DNA from: Brevibacillus choshinensis
Lineage (GTDB): Bacteria > Bacillota > Bacilli > Brevibacillales > Brevibacillaceae
Direction of reading: 5' to 3'
Length of the DNA: 64,000 nucleotides
Assembly: GCF_016811915.1 (NCBI RefSeq)
Contig: NZ_CP069127.1
Span: 2,393,001-2,457,000, forward strand
The notes below the pieces were generated by a model. That model was not told where the DNA came from, searched no databases, and worked only from the letters and a program-made list of their open reading frames with translations. Below are positions 53,664-62,133 of the stretch, piece by piece. Position 1 is the stretch's first letter. Each line of letters begins with the position of its first letter. The translations under genes and the position numbers were made by a program.

Positions 53664-55490
53664 GTGGACGTCTTTTTTCGCAGCGTAGTAGGAAAGCTAT
53701 GGATGACGATTATCGCCTTGTTTGCGCTGGTCCTGACGATTTTTAGCTTGCTCATAGTCCAATCCTTCGACAGCTTCTACTCGAACAGGCAGACGAAAAA
53801 TCTGCAGGAGTTGGCAGAGGGCTTGTCCAGCGGGTTGTCTGCCAGCGAGAATAGCGAGGGCGCATTGGAGATGGCGGCTACCTTTGGAGTCGTGCATCAT
53901 ACGGGAATGATCGTCTTGGACGAAAGAAAGAACGTGATGGGAAAGAGTGAGGGAAAAGGTCTTCCGGACATACCGGTCAATGTACTGCTGGAATCACCAG
54001 AGCTAAGGGTCCAGGATGCATTAGCCGGTAAGCACCCTGCTCCAGAGCGTCTTTACTTGCCGGTAGGTACTGGCGATCAAAAGAACCCGAATACAAGCGT
54101 GCAGATAATCGCGGTGGCAGTGCCCATGGAATATTCGGCTGGGAAGCAGGGGTCAGTCGTCATGTATCAGGCGATCGAAGATTTTGATGATACGGTGAAT
54201 GAAGTCCGGTTTCTGATTTTCGTCGTCGGTGTGATCGCATTTGTATCCACTACGGTATTTGCATTCTTCCTCTCCTCGAGAATTACGATCCCGTTACGCC
54301 AGATGAAGGAAACCGCCCACCGGATTGCAGAAGGGGACTTTCATGCCGAGATTCCGATTCGCACAACCGACGAGCTCGGGGAGCTGGCAGCATCTTTCAA
54401 CACGATGGCAACTCGGCTCAATCAACTGGTGGATGCTTTGTCCAAAGAGAAAGAACAGCTGGCGATTGTCCTGCGCAGTATGGTGGATGGTGTCGTGATG
54501 CTGGATGCGGAAGGCAAGATTGCCCTGACGAATCCACCGGCAGAGCGGTTTTTGCGAGATTGGAAATTCCAGTATTCGGATGAGCAAGTGCCGCTGTATG
54601 ATATCTATCAGCAGGTCGTGCAGACCGGACAGGAAGTGACGGAAGACATCCCGCTGCAGGGAAGAATCTGGACCCTTGTCATGGTGCCCGTAAACGACCG
54701 GGAGCAAATTCGCGGCGCAGTTGCCGCTTTGCGCGACATGACGCAGGAACGCAAGCTGGATAAGATGCGCAACGATTTCGTAGCGAATGTCTCCCATGAA
54801 CTTCGAACGCCTCTCTCCATGCTGCAGGGGTACAGCGAGGCGATCGTCGACGATATTGTCGCAACTCCAGAAGAGCATAAAGAACTGGCTCAAATCATTT
54901 ATGATGAATCTGTCCGGATGACCAAGCTCGTCAATGAGCTGCTGAGTCTGGCGAGGATGGAAGCGGGACATGTGGAGCTGTTCCGGGAAACGCTTGAGCT
55001 GCGTCCGTATATGGAACGAATACAGCGCAAGTTTACGAATTTGGCGAGGGAGCGGGATATCAATCTGCTTCTGGAGATGTCAACCTCTCACAGTACGGTA
55101 AACATTGATCCTGATCGTATGGAACAAGTGTTGACCAATCTCATTGACAATGCTCTACGGCATACGCCAAGCAAAGGAAGCGTGACTATTCGAGCTCGTG
55201 GCGACAAGACGCTGCTGCTTGAAATCAGCGATACGGGCAGCGGTATCCCTCAGGAAGATCTGCCGTTTGTTTTTGAACGCTTTTACAAAGCCGACAAAGC
55301 CCGGACGCGCGGTCGGGTAGGAGGCACAGGTCTCGGTCTGGCCATTGCCAAGAACCTCGTCGAAGCGCACGGCGGGACAATCAGTGTGCAGAGCAAAGTG
55401 GGAGAGGGAACGACATTCACCATTGCGTTGTCGCTGCATACGAAAACAAACAGGAGTGTAGAGAGAGATGATCAAGACCATTCTTTTTGA
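53664..55490 (+). CDS. resE: Two-component sensor histidine kinase ResE
   Basis: A 608-residue membrane kinase, partner of ResD. TM1 (~9-30), a ~145-residue outside domain, TM2 (~178-200), HAMP (~205-255), a PAS domain (~265-365), HisKA with the phosphorylated His at ~378 (VANVSHELRTPL) and an HATPase domain (NLIDNALRHTPSKG, DTGSGIPQEDLPFVFERFY, GTGLGLAIAKNLV). The GTG start directly abuts the resD stop, coupling translation. The 3' end overlaps the next gene by 23 nt. Confidence 0.95.
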   Translation: MDVFFRSVVGKLWMTIIALFALVLTIFSLLIVQSFDSFYSNRQTKNLQELAEGLSSGLSASENSEGALEMAATFGVVHHTGMIVLDERKNVMGKSEGKGLPDIPVNVLLESPELRVQDALAGKHPAPERLYLPVGTGDQKNPNTSVQIIAVAVPMEYSAGKQGSVVMYQAIEDFDDTVNEVRFLIFVVGVIAFVSTTVFAFFLSSRITIPLRQMKETAHRIAEGDFHAEIPIRTTDELGELAASFNTMATRLNQLVDALSKEKEQLAIVLRSMVDGVVMLDAEGKIALTNPPAERFLRDWKFQYSDEQVPLYDIYQQVVQTGQEVTEDIPLQGRIWTLVMVPVNDREQIRGAVAALRDMTQERKLDKMRNDFVANVSHELRTPLSMLQGYSEAIVDDIVATPEEHKELAQIIYDESVRMTKLVNELLSLARMEAGHVELFRETLELRPYMERIQRKFTNLARERDINLLLEMSTSHSTVNIDPDRMEQVLTNLIDNALRHTPSKGSVTIRARGDKTLLLEISDTGSGIPQEDLPFVFERFYKADKARTRGRVGGTGLGLAIAKNLVEAHGGTISVQSKVGEGTTFTIALSLHTKTNRSVERDDQDHSF

Positions 55491-56604
55491 CGTTGACGGG
55501 GTTATGCTCAGTGAAGAGCGCTACTTTGATGCATCTGCCTTGACTGTCTGGGAAATGCTGTACAGCCCGCAGTACCTGGGTCTGAAAGCTGATTCTTTTA
55601 CGCCCGCACCGGTAGAGTCTGACATTCGCCGGGTGCGTGAAGAGGTGTTTGCAAAAGATGAAGCTTTGAATCTGATCAAAGCACGCGGAATCAATTCCAA
55701 CTGGGACATGGTGTTCCTAGCTTTCTCGTATCAACTGATACGTCTGGCGGAGGCTTTGGAGCCGCAGCTGGGATCAGAGGTCACCAGTCTGCTCAGCGGG
55801 CAAATTGGACGTGAAGAGCTTGCAAAGCTGAGAGAGTGGGGCGCTTCCCATGCGGCTGACTTCACAGTAGATTACGCTTCTTTCACACCTGATTTTGCCA
55901 AAGGCACCGCGCAAAAGGCTGAAATGCTGCTGTACCTGAACCAAGTCGCCAAAGAACGTTGTCGGGTCGATACAGAAATGTTCTCCCGCAACAGTGATTT
56001 GTGGCAGCTCTGTCAAGAAACATTCCAGGAATGGTACCTCGGTGATGAGCGGGTAGCAGCTTCCATCGGCCGCGAAACCATGCAAACGGGTAAAAAAGGC
56101 TTCCTGACCGACGAAATTCCAATCGTCCCTCCCGCGGAGATGATCGATCTGTTCCGGACTCTGAAAGAAAAAGGCTACACGCTGGGAATTGGAACCGGAC
56201 GTCCAACCATCGAAACGCATGTTCCGCTGACAGAAATGAACGTACTCGAATGGTTTGATCCGAATCGTGTGGTAACCGCCTCTCACGTACTGGAAGCGGA
56301 AGAGGAGTATCCAGACTTTGCGCCGATGTCCAAGCCTCATCCATTCTCCTACGTAAAAGGCTTGCTCGGCTTGTCTGCGCCAAACAGTGAAGTCTTCAGC
56401 TTCTCCCTGCCGATCGCGAACGGGGAAGAAGTGCTGATCGTAGGGGACTCCCCGGCAGACTTCCTGGCTGCACGTTCGATCGGCTGTAAATTCGCTGCCA
56501 CCCTCACTGGCTTGTCCGGGCAAGAGGCTCGCGCCAAGTTTGAAGAAGTGAAAGCGGATTACATTCTCGATGATGTCAGAGACATCCTTTCGATCCTGGA
56601 ATAA
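55468..56604 (+). CDS. HAD-family hydrolase
   Basis: A 378-residue HAD-superfamily phosphohydrolase, longer than most. Motif I is LFDVDGVMLS (nucleophile Asp 8), motif II GTGRPTIET near 251 and motif IV GDSPADFLAA near 328. A large all-helical insertion (~25-220) forms the cap; the substrate is unknown. The start lies inside the end of resE (23-nt overlap, GAGAGAG ribosome site), so it is probably translated from the same mRNA; this coupling is not part of the B. subtilis res operon as I know it. Confidence 0.85.
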   Translation: MIKTILFDVDGVMLSEERYFDASALTVWEMLYSPQYLGLKADSFTPAPVESDIRRVREEVFAKDEALNLIKARGINSNWDMVFLAFSYQLIRLAEALEPQLGSEVTSLLSGQIGREELAKLREWGASHAADFTVDYASFTPDFAKGTAQKAEMLLYLNQVAKERCRVDTEMFSRNSDLWQLCQETFQEWYLGDERVAASIGRETMQTGKKGFLTDEIPIVPPAEMIDLFRTLKEKGYTLGIGTGRPTIETHVPLTEMNVLEWFDPNRVVTASHVLEAEEEYPDFAPMSKPHPFSYVKGLLGLSAPNSEVFSFSLPIANGEEVLIVGDSPADFLAARSIGCKFAATLTGLSGQEARAKFEEVKADYILDDVRDILSILE

Positions 56605-56617
56605 AACAGTAACGAAG

Positions 56618-56652
56618 AAGACTCCACCGAAGTGTATCGGCGGAGTCTTTTT
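56618..56652. terminator. Bidirectional terminator between convergent genes
   Basis: AAGACTCC (56618-56625) pairs with GGAGTCTT (56642-56649), extended inwards by CCG/CGG, with T-run on the plus side. The A-rich left side lets it act for the minus-strand gene too. Confidence 0.85.
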
Positions 56653-56666
56653 CGATTCTGGCAGCG

Positions 56667-56942
56667 CTAGTTCCACTGAAGCGATTTCAGGCATTGGAAA
56701 CGAAAAGCATGCATTAAAAAAGCGGGAATCATGTCTTTCCGCACGATGACTTCATAGCTTCCGTCTTCGTGGGAGTAAAACAGGACATCCGTATAATCTT
56801 TGTTTTCATCGAAGTACGAGCGGACTTGCTTCAGGCGCTTGCGCATGTCTTCGGATTTGACCACAATCTGATAGGCCGTATCAGCTGGATTGACGATCTC
56901 TTTTATGTCGATCAAGCCTTCGTCAAATGTGTAGTGCAGCAT
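56667..56942 (-). CDS. Hypothetical protein, 91 residues
   Basis: I do not recognise a family. It is a small soluble alpha/beta protein with many charged residues (EDMRKRLKQVRSYFDENKDY; DVLFYSHEDGSYEVIVRK). Two ATGs (56948, 56942) compete; the second is spaced correctly from AAGGAGG. It lies 12 nt downstream of the transporter on the same strand and is probably co-transcribed with it. Confidence 0.65.
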   Translation of the reverse strand: MLHYTFDEGLIDIKEIVNPADTAYQIVVKSEDMRKRLKQVRSYFDENKDYTDVLFYSHEDGSYEVIVRKDMIPAFLMHAFRFQCLKSLQWN

Positions 56943-56954
56943 TCGCATTCCTCC

Positions 56955-58238
56955 TTACCAGATAAAATATCGTAGGTACACGTACAGATGAGAGATGATG
57001 ATGGAGATGATCATCAATGGAAAAGCGACTTTCAGGAAGCCCATAAAGCTGATATTGAAGCCTTCCTTGGAAGCCAGACCGGCAACGATGACGTTTGCAC
57101 TGGCGCCGATCAGCGTACCGTTACCACCCAGACATGCCCCGAGCGCGAGGCTCCACCATAGCGGCTCCAGATTGGTGATACCGAGAGCTCCCATTTCTTT
57201 GATCATAGGGATCATGGTGGCGACGAATGGGATATTATCGACAAATGCCGATGCAATCGCACTCAGCCATAGGATGAGGAGAGAGGTATGCAACGGATCT
57301 CCACCCGTCAGCTTGATCGCTTCGCCTGCCAGCTTGGCGATGACACCGGTTTCAACCAGGCCAGATACCAGAACGAACAACCCGATAAAGAAGAAGATGG
57401 TATTCCATTCGACCTTGCTGATGGCATCTTCCAAGTAATGCTCGCCGGTTAACAAGAGCAAGAGGAATGCGCCAGTAAGTGCGATGGTCGCGGATTCCAG
57501 ATGAAGGGCACCGTGCAGCATAAACCCGATGATGGTCAAGGCCATGACGGTCAGCGACTTTTTCAGCAAAACGGTATCCGTGATCTCATCCCGCTCATTC
57601 AGCTGCATGATCTTGGCGCTCAGCTCTGGTGAAGTTACCAGCTGCTTGCGGTAAATGAGAACGAAACAGAGGATCGTCACTGCCATAATCACAATAACGA
57701 CAGGAGCCAGATTCACCATAAAGGCCATGAAGTCCAGCTCAGGCACCGCGCTGCCGATCATGATGTTGGGAGGATCCCCAATCAAGGTGGCGGTCCCGCC
57801 CGCATTTGATGCAATAATCTCACTAATCAAGAAAGGGATCGGGTTCAATTGCAGCTGCCGTGCGATGCTGAAGGTGACAGGCACAATCAACAATACAGTC
57901 GTCACATTGTCCAGAAATGCGGACGCGACTGCAGTAATAATACTGAGGTAGACCAGGATGCGGATCGGTTGCCCCTTGGCTGCCTTCGCCGCACGGATGG
58001 CGACATACTTGAAAACTCCAGTCTGAGCGGTAACCGCGACCAGGATCATCATTCCGATGAGCAATCCCAGGGTGTTGAAATCAATGTGATGGATCGCTTG
58101 CTCCTGGGATACGATCCCAAACAGGACCATGAGGATTCCGCCGGACATCGCCACAATGGTGCGGTGGAGTTTTTCACTGATAATGAATGCGTAGGTTACT
58201 AAAAAGATGCCGATGGCGAATAACGCCTGGTTCGTCAT
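56955..58238 (-). CDS. ArsB/NhaD-type ion transporter
   Basis: A 427-residue integral membrane protein of the ion transporter superfamily, with about 11-12 helices in two repeats. Each half carries a re-entrant motif: DNVTTVLLIVPV ... GGTATLIGDPPNIMIG and DNIPFVATMIPM ... GGNGTLIGASANVIVAG. Members exchange sodium/protons or export arsenite; the substrate here is unknown and no arsenic genes are nearby. ATG 58238 follows AAAGGAG; an upstream ATG at 58268 lacks support. Confidence 0.85.
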   Translation of the reverse strand: MTNQALFAIGIFLVTYAFIISEKLHRTIVAMSGGILMVLFGIVSQEQAIHHIDFNTLGLLIGMMILVAVTAQTGVFKYVAIRAAKAAKGQPIRILVYLSIITAVASAFLDNVTTVLLIVPVTFSIARQLQLNPIPFLISEIIASNAGGTATLIGDPPNIMIGSAVPELDFMAFMVNLAPVVIVIMAVTILCFVLIYRKQLVTSPELSAKIMQLNERDEITDTVLLKKSLTVMALTIIGFMLHGALHLESATIALTGAFLLLLLTGEHYLEDAISKVEWNTIFFFIGLFVLVSGLVETGVIAKLAGEAIKLTGGDPLHTSLLILWLSAIASAFVDNIPFVATMIPMIKEMGALGITNLEPLWWSLALGACLGGNGTLIGASANVIVAGLASKEGFNISFMGFLKVAFPLMIISIIISHLYVYLRYFIW

Positions 58239-58313
58239 AGTAAGCTCCTTTCTCATGCAAAGCTGCAAAGTTGTCTTGTCCTATTATATCCATAAGGAAA
58301 AAAAGGGTAAAGG

Positions 58314-58343
58314 AAAAGACCCGGTTTTTAGGCCGGGTCTTTT
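58314..58343 (-). terminator. Rho-independent terminator of the aminotransferase-serA operon
   Basis: AAAAGACCCGG and CCGGGTCTTTT form an 11-bp stem with an 8-nt loop, 23 bases past the serA stop on the minus strand. Confidence 0.88.
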
Positions 58344-58365
58344 CGCGCTGGTATGAATAGCAATC

Positions 58366-59949
58366 TTACAGCTCGATTTGCGTGACGCTTTTCACTTCTG
58401 CCAAATCGCCCATCGTGTCCAGCAGCTCAGCCGTCAACGGTTTATCGACGGACAGCATCATGATCGCATCTCCACCAACGTCACGGCGACCCACCTGCAT
58501 CGTAGCGATGTTCACGCTGTTTTCCCCGAGGATGGAGCCGACGCGCCCGATTACCCCTGGACGGTCGTTGTGGTGAATGTAGAGCAGGTAGCCTTCCGGA
58601 GCAACGTCAATGGCATAATCATCAATTTTCACGATGCGTGCGCCATATCCGTTCAATCTGGTACCCGCTACGGAACGCGTTTCTTGCGTTGTTTTCAAAG
58701 TGACGGTCAGCAAATTCGTAAAGCCCTTGTTCTGAGCAGCTTTTTGCTCGGTAACGGTAATGTCGCGAACTTTTGCCAGCAAAGGAGCGTTGACGAAGTT
58801 CACTTCTTCGCCGAGGCGGAAGGAGAGAACACCTTTCAATACAGTCCGAGTCAGAGGCGATGTATCGACATCTGTCAATTCGCCGCTGTACTTGATTTCC
58901 ACCTCGGAAATCGATCCAACGGTCACCTGAGCCAGGAAGTGACCCAATTTTTCACCGAGAGTGAAGTATGGCTGCACCTTTTCCATCACGTGAGCAGGGA
59001 TGGAAGGCAGGTTTACCGCGTTTTTGAACGGTTGGCCGCGCAATACCTTGAGGATTTCCTCAGATACGTCTACCGCCACGTTTTCTTGCGCCTCGATGGT
59101 AGATGCACCCAGGTGAGGAGCCGTAACGACTCTTGGATGACCGACCAGTGGATTGTCTACTGGCGGTTCGACTTCGTATACGTCGAGAGCGGCACCTGCT
59201 ACCTTTCCTGTTGTGATTGCTTCGTACAGGGCCTTCTCGTCGATAATTCCACCGCGGGCGCAGTTGATGATCCGAACGCCGTCCTTCATTTTCGCAAACT
59301 CGCGGGAGCTGATGATGTGGCGAGTTTCCTTGGTCAATGGTGTGTGCACGGTAATGAAATCAGCGCTGCGGCAGATCTCATCTACAGTTGCATTGGTGAC
59401 ACCCATTTTTTGCGCGCGCTCTTCGGTCAGGAACGGGTCGAAGCCCATGACGGTCATACCGAATGCTTTTGCACGTTTGGCTACTTCAGAGCCGATACGG
59501 CCCATACCGAGAATGCCGAGGACCTTGTTGTTCAGCTCGACACCTTGGAAGCTTTTGCGATCCCAGGTGCCATCCACGAGCTTCTTGTGAGCTTGCGGGA
59601 TATTGCGGGCGACGGCCATCAGCATGGCAAAGGAATGCTCCGCAGTGGAGATGGTATTCCCGTCTGGAGCGTTGATGACAGGGATCCCCGCTTGTGTCGC
59701 TGCATTGATATCGATATTGTCTACGCCAACACCGGCACGTCCCACTGCTTTCAGCTTCTTGCCTGCAGCCAGAACTTCCGCAGTCACTTGTGTTTGGCTG
59801 CGCACGAGCAGCGCGTCGTAATCGGCAATCTCTACGAGCAGATCGGTAGGGGAGAGGTCCGTTTTGCGGACGACTTCTACATCTGGAGCGTCCAGCAATT
59901 GTTGAATTCCGAATTCGCTAAGCGGGTCTGTAATCAGTACTTTATGCAT
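58366..59949 (-). CDS. serA: D-3-phosphoglycerate dehydrogenase
   Basis: A 527-residue NAD enzyme, the first committed step of serine synthesis. NAD motif GMGRIGSEVAKRAKAFG near 148; catalytic residues in NCARGGIID (Arg), DVYEVEPP (Glu) and HLGASTIEAQ (His). An intervening ASB domain and a C-terminal ACT domain (~453-527, YLLYIHHNDRPGVIGRVG) allow serine feedback. It overlaps the upstream aminotransferase by 8 nt; AGGAGGTG lies about 10 nt before the ATG. Controlled by the T-box at 61179-61487. Confidence 0.96.
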   Translation of the reverse strand: MHKVLITDPLSEFGIQQLLDAPDVEVVRKTDLSPTDLLVEIADYDALLVRSQTQVTAEVLAAGKKLKAVGRAGVGVDNIDINAATQAGIPVINAPDGNTISTAEHSFAMLMAVARNIPQAHKKLVDGTWDRKSFQGVELNNKVLGILGMGRIGSEVAKRAKAFGMTVMGFDPFLTEERAQKMGVTNATVDEICRSADFITVHTPLTKETRHIISSREFAKMKDGVRIINCARGGIIDEKALYEAITTGKVAGAALDVYEVEPPVDNPLVGHPRVVTAPHLGASTIEAQENVAVDVSEEILKVLRGQPFKNAVNLPSIPAHVMEKVQPYFTLGEKLGHFLAQVTVGSISEVEIKYSGELTDVDTSPLTRTVLKGVLSFRLGEEVNFVNAPLLAKVRDITVTEQKAAQNKGFTNLLTVTLKTTQETRSVAGTRLNGYGARIVKIDDYAIDVAPEGYLLYIHHNDRPGVIGRVGSILGENSVNIATMQVGRRDVGGDAIMMLSVDKPLTAELLDTMGDLAEVKSVTQIEL

Positions 59950-61096
59950 GTGCGATGAGCACCTCCTGAGCAGCTTTTACACCGGCACCCAGTTCTACTG
60001 GAGCGCCAATTTTGTGGAGCGACATTTCGATGGCAGCGATCACTTGCAGAACATCGAGCGGCTCGCAGTATCCCATGTGGCCAATGCGGAAGATTTTCCC
60101 TTTGAGGTGCTGCTGTCCGCCAGCAATCGAAATGTTGTAGTGCTTGGTCAATGCTTTGCGCATGGCCTCTGCGTCGAAAGCGCCTTGCGGGTCGCAGGAA
60201 GTAACGGTAGTTGCTGCGTAGGCATCTTCAGCCATCAGCTTGATGTTCAGGGCTCTCATCGCGGCGCGAGTCATGTCACGCATCAGCTCGTGGCGCTTCA
60301 CGATGGCATCCAGGCCTTCTTCCTCCAAGATGTCGAGGACTTCGGCGAGGCCGAAAATCAGCGATACAGCTGGAGTATATGGCGTTGTTTGGTCCTTCAT
60401 GCTTTTGCGGTACGCTTTGAGATCCAGGTAAAACGCAAGGGACTTGTTGTTATCGATCACGCTCCAGGCACGCTCGCTGGCTGCCAGGAAAGCAAGGCCG
60501 GTAGGGAGCATGAAAGCCTTTTGGGAACCGGTCACGACGATGTCTACACCCCAGGCATCCATTTCGCATGGAACAGCGCCCAGGCAGCTCACGGCATCCA
60601 CGATGAACAGGGCATCAGACTGCTTGCGGATGACTTGAGCCAGTTCAGCAATCGGGTTTTGCACGCCAGTCGATGTCTCGCAGTAAGTCGCAAACACAGC
60701 TTTTACCTGTGGCTTTTCCTTCAGGAATGCGTCCAGCTTCTCTGGTGTTACCGCTTCGCCCCAAGGAACCTCGAGACGGTGGGCGACCACGCCGTAACGC
60801 TCACAAATTTTTGCAAATCTTTCGCCGAAATTGCCGCTGACGAGAATAGCTGCTTCATCACCAGGTTGAAGTGTATTGACAACGCCCATTTCCAGAGCGC
60901 TGGTTCCGCTGCCTGCGATAATGTACACGTCTTGCTGAGTTCCGAAGTAAGGTTTCAAACGCTCAGCCGTGCGAGCAAACAATGCAGAGAATTTTCCGCT
61001 GCGGTGTCCCATCATCGGTTGGTTCATCGCTTGTTGCACGCGAGGTGGGATAGGCGTAGGACCTGGAATTCGCAAGATCTGTTTGTCAGTAAACAT
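59942..61096 (-). CDS. Class V aminotransferase, probable serine-pathway (phosphoserine/serine-type) enzyme
   Basis: A 384-residue PLP enzyme of the alanine-glyoxylate / serine-pyruvate aminotransferase group. N-terminal IPGPTPIPPRV and MMGHRSGKFS bind substrate; the PLP lysine is K193 (VTGSQKAFMLP). Overlap with serA and shared T-box control suggest it supplies the transamination step of serine synthesis in place of SerC, or links glyoxylate to glycine/serine. The family alone does not decide between phosphoserine, serine or alanine as amino donor. Ribosome site GGAGGAGAG precedes the ATG. Confidence 0.85.
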   Translation of the reverse strand: MFTDKQILRIPGPTPIPPRVQQAMNQPMMGHRSGKFSALFARTAERLKPYFGTQQDVYIIAGSGTSALEMGVVNTLQPGDEAAILVSGNFGERFAKICERYGVVAHRLEVPWGEAVTPEKLDAFLKEKPQVKAVFATYCETSTGVQNPIAELAQVIRKQSDALFIVDAVSCLGAVPCEMDAWGVDIVVTGSQKAFMLPTGLAFLAASERAWSVIDNNKSLAFYLDLKAYRKSMKDQTTPYTPAVSLIFGLAEVLDILEEEGLDAIVKRHELMRDMTRAAMRALNIKLMAEDAYAATTVTSCDPQGAFDAEAMRKALTKHYNISIAGGQQHLKGKIFRIGHMGYCEPLDVLQVIAAIEMSLHKIGAPVELGAGVKAAQEVLIAHA

Positions 61097-61178
61097 GTTC
61101 TCTCTCCTCCTAAATATGAATGCGATGTAGGACTTTCACACTTAGACGCATCAGCGTGGTCAAGTGAAGAAAGCATAT

Positions 61179-61487
61179 AAAAAACCTCCCGTTCCCACAC
61201 TGCTCCTATTACAGAACAGTGAGGGACGAGAGGCTTTGCTTCGCGGTGCCACCCTCATTTACCCTTCTTTTCTCAAAGAAGAGCCTTGCTAGGTACGTGA
61301 CCTAAAGAGATAACGGATCTACCGTTCGCGCCTACTGAATCAAGATATTCGACGCAACAGCTCGGAAGTGCTTATCTGTGTGGGGAACCGCCGATTCGCA
61401 GCTACCATCGGCTCTCTGAGGGTTTCCGTTTACACAGCGTTTCTTCGTCATCGCTGTTTGATTATGTGTCTCGTAAGATTTGTACTT
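61179..61487 (-). ncRNA. T-box leader riboswitch, probably serine-specific
   Basis: On the minus strand the T-box motif AGGGTGGCACCGCG is exact (61255-61242). Upstream lies a long stem I with the conserved AGAGAG ... GGTAGCTG ... distal region near 61403-61430. Downstream, CCTCTCGTCCCTCACTG and CAGTGTGGGAACGGGAGG form a terminator ending in TTTTTT (61233-61179). The specifier-loop strand reads ATAAGCACTTCCGAG; both AGC (61372-61370) and TCC (61366-61364) are serine codons, so uncharged tRNA-Ser is the likely effector. It controls the aminotransferase-serA operon, starting 82 bases upstream of it. Confidence 0.92.
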
Positions 61488-61517
61488 ACGATATCACGGC
61501 AAAAAGGGTAACGTCAA
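61488..61517 (-). promoter_or_regulatory. Candidate promoter of the T-box operon
   Basis: On the minus strand TTGACG (61517-61512), an 18-bp spacer and TATCGT (61493-61488). The -10 is weak, but the position just before the T-box stem I fits. Confidence 0.5.
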
Positions 61518-61768
61518 GCACAAAAAACGGAAAAAGAGAACATTGCTTTTAAAAAAATGTTTATCGTTCGTAAATAAAGGTTAATTCAAAAGGGCCAAAC
61601 GACTTGAAATGACCAAAATACGAACGTTAAGATATTCATCTCACAAAAAGTGGGAAAAGGGGATTTTAATGTTCGGGTTTTCAGGCACTTTTATTGTATC
61701 GAAAAAGAAGAAAAGTGGAAACGGAAAAATGCTGATCATCCGTTCACTATTGATTGTGAAGAAACTGA
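61518..61768. other. Intergenic region with an inverted 13-mer pair
   Basis: No convincing gene. ATTTACGAACGAT (minus, 61575-61563) and AAATACGAACGTT (plus, 61616-61628) form an inverted pair with a shared TACGAACG core, 40 bp apart. TTGAAA at 61603-61608 and TAAGAT at 61627-61632 region could be a plus-strand promoter, but the only frame after it (ATG 61669) runs through the ferredoxin terminator and antisense into the ferredoxin gene. Confidence 0.4.
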
Positions 61769-61802
61769 AAAACCTCTCGTGCACGGGGTGCAGAGAGGTT
61801 TT
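61769..61802 (-). terminator. Rho-independent terminator of the ferredoxin gene
   Basis: AAAACCTCTC (61769-61778) pairs with GAGAGGTTTT (61793-61802); inside, TGCAC pairs with GTGCA around GGG. It lies 21 bases past the stop. Confidence 0.9.
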
Positions 61803-61823
61803 CTTTCCATGTAAATGGAATGA

Positions 61824-62066
<243 letters not shown>

Positions 62067-62068
62067 CT

Positions 62069-62097
62069 ATCATAGACCATTGTATGCTCTTGCTCAA
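62069..62097 (-). promoter_or_regulatory. Sigma-A promoter of fer
   Basis: Minus strand: TTGAGC (62097-62092), 17 bp, TATGAT (62074-62069), 39 bp before the start codon. Confidence 0.7.
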
Positions 62098-62133
62098 AAG
62101 ATTTCAAGATTGAATCAGTCTAAAAATGTACGA

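Noticed and set aside
58378..59958. A 526-codon open frame on the plus strand opposite serA
   Set aside because: Cys/His/Arg-rich composition without family features; it is a codon-bias shadow of serA. The same holds for the plus-strand frame 59948-61180.
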